Part shown: piece after piece, positions 1 to 64,000 of the stretch | Layout of the letters: each line of letters begins with the position of its first letter | Numbering within the stretch: the first letter of the stretch is position 1 | From: Oasisia sp. SBJ-2009 | Lineage: Eukaryota > Annelida > Polychaeta > Sabellida > Siboglinidae | NCBI GenBank assembly: GCA_964017155.1 | Contig: OZ024865.1 | Span: forward strand, 19,428,951 to 19,492,950 | Length of the DNA: 64,000 nucleotides | Direction of reading: 5' to 3' | Notes under the pieces: model-generated | The model's database searches: none | What the model was told of the DNA's origin: nothing | The model's input: the letters and a program-made list of their open reading frames with translations, nothing else | Position numbers and translations under genes: made by a program

Positions 1-395
1 CAAACTGTAATAACTAATATTTAAATATGCAAAAACACTGTAGACGTTGTATGAAAGCATGATCACCATAACACCGAGCTGTAAATGAATGGATCAAATC
101 ACATGTTAACTCCGAAAATGTTGCTAGTATGAATATGCTAAAACCAACATTGACCAGTATTTCAGCAGAAGGTAATAAACGATACGGACTGTATTAGACT
201 GTGAATAGGTCGAACGTTTCGTTGTTGGCTTTAAATATTGTAGGCGAAGTTCTTTCGCGCAATAATTGCGACGTGCTTAATCTTACCCCAATACGCTTTA
301 GGTCCTTACGACCACTGACAAAGCATTGAGCCATACGAGGTTTACATGTTATCCCTTCCCTGTATTTCTTATTCATGCGTTATTCCCCCGTCCAG
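1..395. other. Upstream intron of the NWD1-like gene
   Basis: No coding signal, repeat or RNA gene is recognised here. The segment ends in a pyrimidine-rich acceptor ending AG at 394-395 and is read as the intron before the first visible exon. Confidence 0.5.
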
Positions 396-11881
<11,486 letters not shown>

Positions 11882-12440
11882 ATGTGGGATTTATTGAGGA
11901 GTTGTGGCTAGATTTGTGTTTATTTGGAGATCTCGAACAGTGATTACGAGATGAGACCATGTGTAGGCCTACATTGTGTTGCGATGACGCCAACATTTCA
12001 CAAATTTATATGTGCGTTTGATAAGTTATATAAGACATGTCTTCTCAGTAGTTTCACTTGAATCTCATAGCGTGTTAGAGTAAGCTCTTAGACTTATGTC
12101 CTTGCATGTGAAACTGTGTGGCCCATGAGTCCATGACAGTTCGTGGATTATATATATAGACGCCAACTGAGAGGCTATGTTAAATTATTATATATTAAAT
12201 AAAATATATGTGTTATGTATTGAATCAATTGATGGTGTTGTGTATTACAATATGCTGGAGTCACATGAAAACTAGGTTTTCATAGTAATTCTAGTTCGCG
12301 TTGGTCCGACGATAGCCTGATAACAATGACTCGTACCATTTGCCACATCGCAGTTAAACTAAACAAAACCGTTCACCAAGACAAAACATCATCTTTGACA
12401 ATTAATCTGAATATGTATGAGATGGTAGTAGGGCAGGGAG
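11882..12440. other. NWD1-like 3' UTR and intergenic spacer
   Basis: No coding or repeat feature is recognised apart from the candidate poly(A) signals. The conserved block that precedes each receptor first exon begins to be recognisable from about 12440-12640. Confidence 0.5.
12198..12203 (+). promoter_or_regulatory. Candidate poly(A) signal of the NWD1-like gene
   Basis: AATAAA lies about 317 bp after the stop in AT-rich sequence, followed by a GT-rich stretch (GTGTTATGTATTG). This is a normal position for a 3' end. Confidence 0.5.
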
Positions 12441-12912
12441 CATTTGTCGCTGTTCGACTTGTGTTGTGACTTTGCTGCTACCGAGACATTTGCTCTAGAC
12501 ACTGCGCTGCAGCACAATGATCCCTCCTACAGTATTTTCCGCATAGAAGCTTAATTTAATACTCAAACGTTAACAAACTGTATGGCTAACTGACATGTTT
12601 GACGTGCATTTCACCACATTGTTGCAAGGTATGAGTTAGATAATTATTAGACAACTCAATGCCTTAAACAGTTCAACATTCCTCTGACGTAACTCTATCT
12701 GCGCTAATTTATCCACAGTCACTGGATCGTACGTCTTAGTCAAAGCGTTTCAACAAAAACAAGTTTAGTGGCGGTGTCAAGGACAAAAACCACACACAAC
12801 AGTGTTGTGTGGCTTGGCCTGGCAAATTGCAACCCCTTATCGCATGCTATGGTATATCAATTCACCGGCGTCGCTATCCGCTGGTCGAGGTTGAGTGACC
12901 AAGTGGAACCGG

Positions 12913-12920
12913 TCATGTGA
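12913..12920 (+). promoter_or_regulatory. Conserved TCATGTGA box, copy A
   Basis: TCATGTGA contains an E-box of the CATGTG (M-box) type. It lies 138 bp before the signal-exon ATG and is kept in copies B and C at 19530-19537 and 22100-22107. Copy D has TCATATGA at 23751-23758. Conservation suggests a shared proximal element, but factor binding is inference. Confidence 0.4.
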
Positions 12921-13050
12921 CATGGCTCGGTCCCTGCACGAGTAGTCTATGACTCATCTCACGGCTAAGACGGGAGAAGCATCGGCTGCCAAATCGACGA
13001 CGGAAACAGTTACATTACTACCGGTCGGACTTGATCGTAACGGCCGCAGT

Positions 13051-62959
<49,909 letters not shown>

Positions 62960-63199
62960 GTAATGCGTCGTTCACCGTGATAAAATAACTGATCACGTGT
63001 TAATAAAACAATATCTAAATGGTTATGGATCGATAAACGTTCATTAAAACGTATTTAATAATGTTCCTACCTATTTCCTGAAATATATGATACACTGAGA
63101 AAAGAGGGAAATCAAGCTTGTAGGGTTTAACTGCCAACGAGGCAGTGGAAACCAAAAGTCACGCGGACAGACATCTGCAAACATAAGAGGCGTAGCGAT

Positions 63200-64000
63200 T
63201 TAACAAGATTTAACAAGATTGGCACCTAGAGAATCAACTCAAGATGGCAGGTGGACAAGGAAGCCCTTTGGCTTATCGAGAGTCCAACCTATCTATCTAA
63301 ATGTACCCCGCCCTTCTCAGGTACATGTCAATTTTATTTTTGAACATATTAACACTACTAGCACTTACACAATCAGCCGATAATCTGTTCCATTCATTTA
63401 CTGTTCTTTGTGAAAATGAAAATTTTCTAATATCTAATCTACATTGCTTCTTTGCTAATGTAACTCCATGTCCTCTAGTCCTTCTCTCTTCCTTGACTGA
63501 GAAAAAAATATTTCTGTCAATATTTTCATACCCATTCAATATTTTAAAAACTTCTATCTGATCTCCTCGCAGTCTCCTGGTTTCTAGTGTTGTTAATCCA
63601 CATTCTTTTAGACGCATTTCATAACTAATATTCCTGAGTTTTTGTATCCTTTTGGTTGCTCTTCTTTGTACTCTTTCTAGTATATCAATATCCTTCTTGC
63701 GATATGGCCTCCATGCCTGTATGCAATATTCTAAATGAGGCCTAACTATTGTTTTGTACAGTATTATTAGTTCTTTTTCCTTGTACACTATATTTCGCCT
63801 AATTAATCCAAGAATTTGGTTTCCCTTCGCTGCTGCCATTGCACACTGTTCCGATACCTTCATATCAGCACTAATAGTTAACCCTAAGTCTTTTTCCTTT
63901 ATGGTAGTATTTAGTACAGTATCACCCATTATATATTGTGCATCTTCATTCCCATGTCCTGTGTGGAGGCACTTACACTTCCCATAATTAAACAGCATTT
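63200..64000 (-). mobile_element. CR1/Jockey-like LINE, copy 3 (3' half, runs off the window)
   Basis: The minus-strand frame from the edge to 63297 encodes the last 233 residues of a LINE polyprotein: MLFNYGKCKCLHTGHGNEDA, KEKDLGLTISADMKVSEQC, ILYKTIVRPHLEYCIQAWRP and FSFSQRTVNEWNRLSADCV. The 3' UTR with CTTTGGCTTATCGAGAGTCC on the + strand follows to about 63200. There, AATCTTGTTAA is repeated, perhaps the tail. Its long open frame makes it the youngest looking of the three copies. Confidence 0.9.

Overview
This is metazoan genomic DNA. It has spliced genes with GT/AG introns, dense microsatellites and several classes of eukaryotic transposon. A receptor built from EGF-like, fucolectin-type, FN3 and sushi modules ahead of a tyrosine-phosphatase domain, next to a NACHT/WD40 gene, suggests a marine invertebrate. 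A lophotrochozoan such as a mollusc is my best guess, but the species is not identifiable from sequence alone.

Region 1 (1-12.2 kb, + strand) is the 3' part of a NACHT-WD40 (NWD1-like) gene. Eleven exons join in consistent phase into about 1087 codons, from a Walker B-like NACHT segment to a TAA at 11879-11881. Two exons have no open frame of useful length and were found from splice sites and phase. Introns carry TA, CA and ACCC/ACTC arrays, a LINE 3' end and local duplications.

Region 2 (12.4 kb to the right edge, + strand) is a receptor-type protein tyrosine phosphatase gene. Its 61-nt signal-peptide exon occurs four times in tandem with conserved upstream sequence. Next come EGF-like, two-exon fucolectin, EGF, laminin-type EGF, FN3, two-exon FN3, two sushi exons, a transmembrane exon, a basic juxtamembrane exon and four exons opening the PTP domain. 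The catalytic cysteine loop lies beyond the window.

Region 3 is the mobile load inside this gene. Three long-TIR DNA elements (13664-18049, 28498-38023, and 32613-38003 nested in the second) have termini TAGT...ACTA and apparent 3-bp target duplications TAA, AAT and ATA. All carry decayed copies of one gene family with motifs resembling FEN1/XPG nucleases. A gag-only LTR element (41261-45174) has two LTRs that look identical. A nearly intact Ty3/gypsy-like element (51672-56150) has GTATA target duplications and one in-frame stop before the integrase core. One CR1/Jockey-like LINE family occurs three times, with fragments of a second family.

The strongest leads are the cluster of four alternative signal-peptide exons, the coherent family of TIR elements, the gag-only element with hairpin-bearing 75-bp repeats, and inverted duplications at TA arrays and at a broken FN3 exon that look like template switching.
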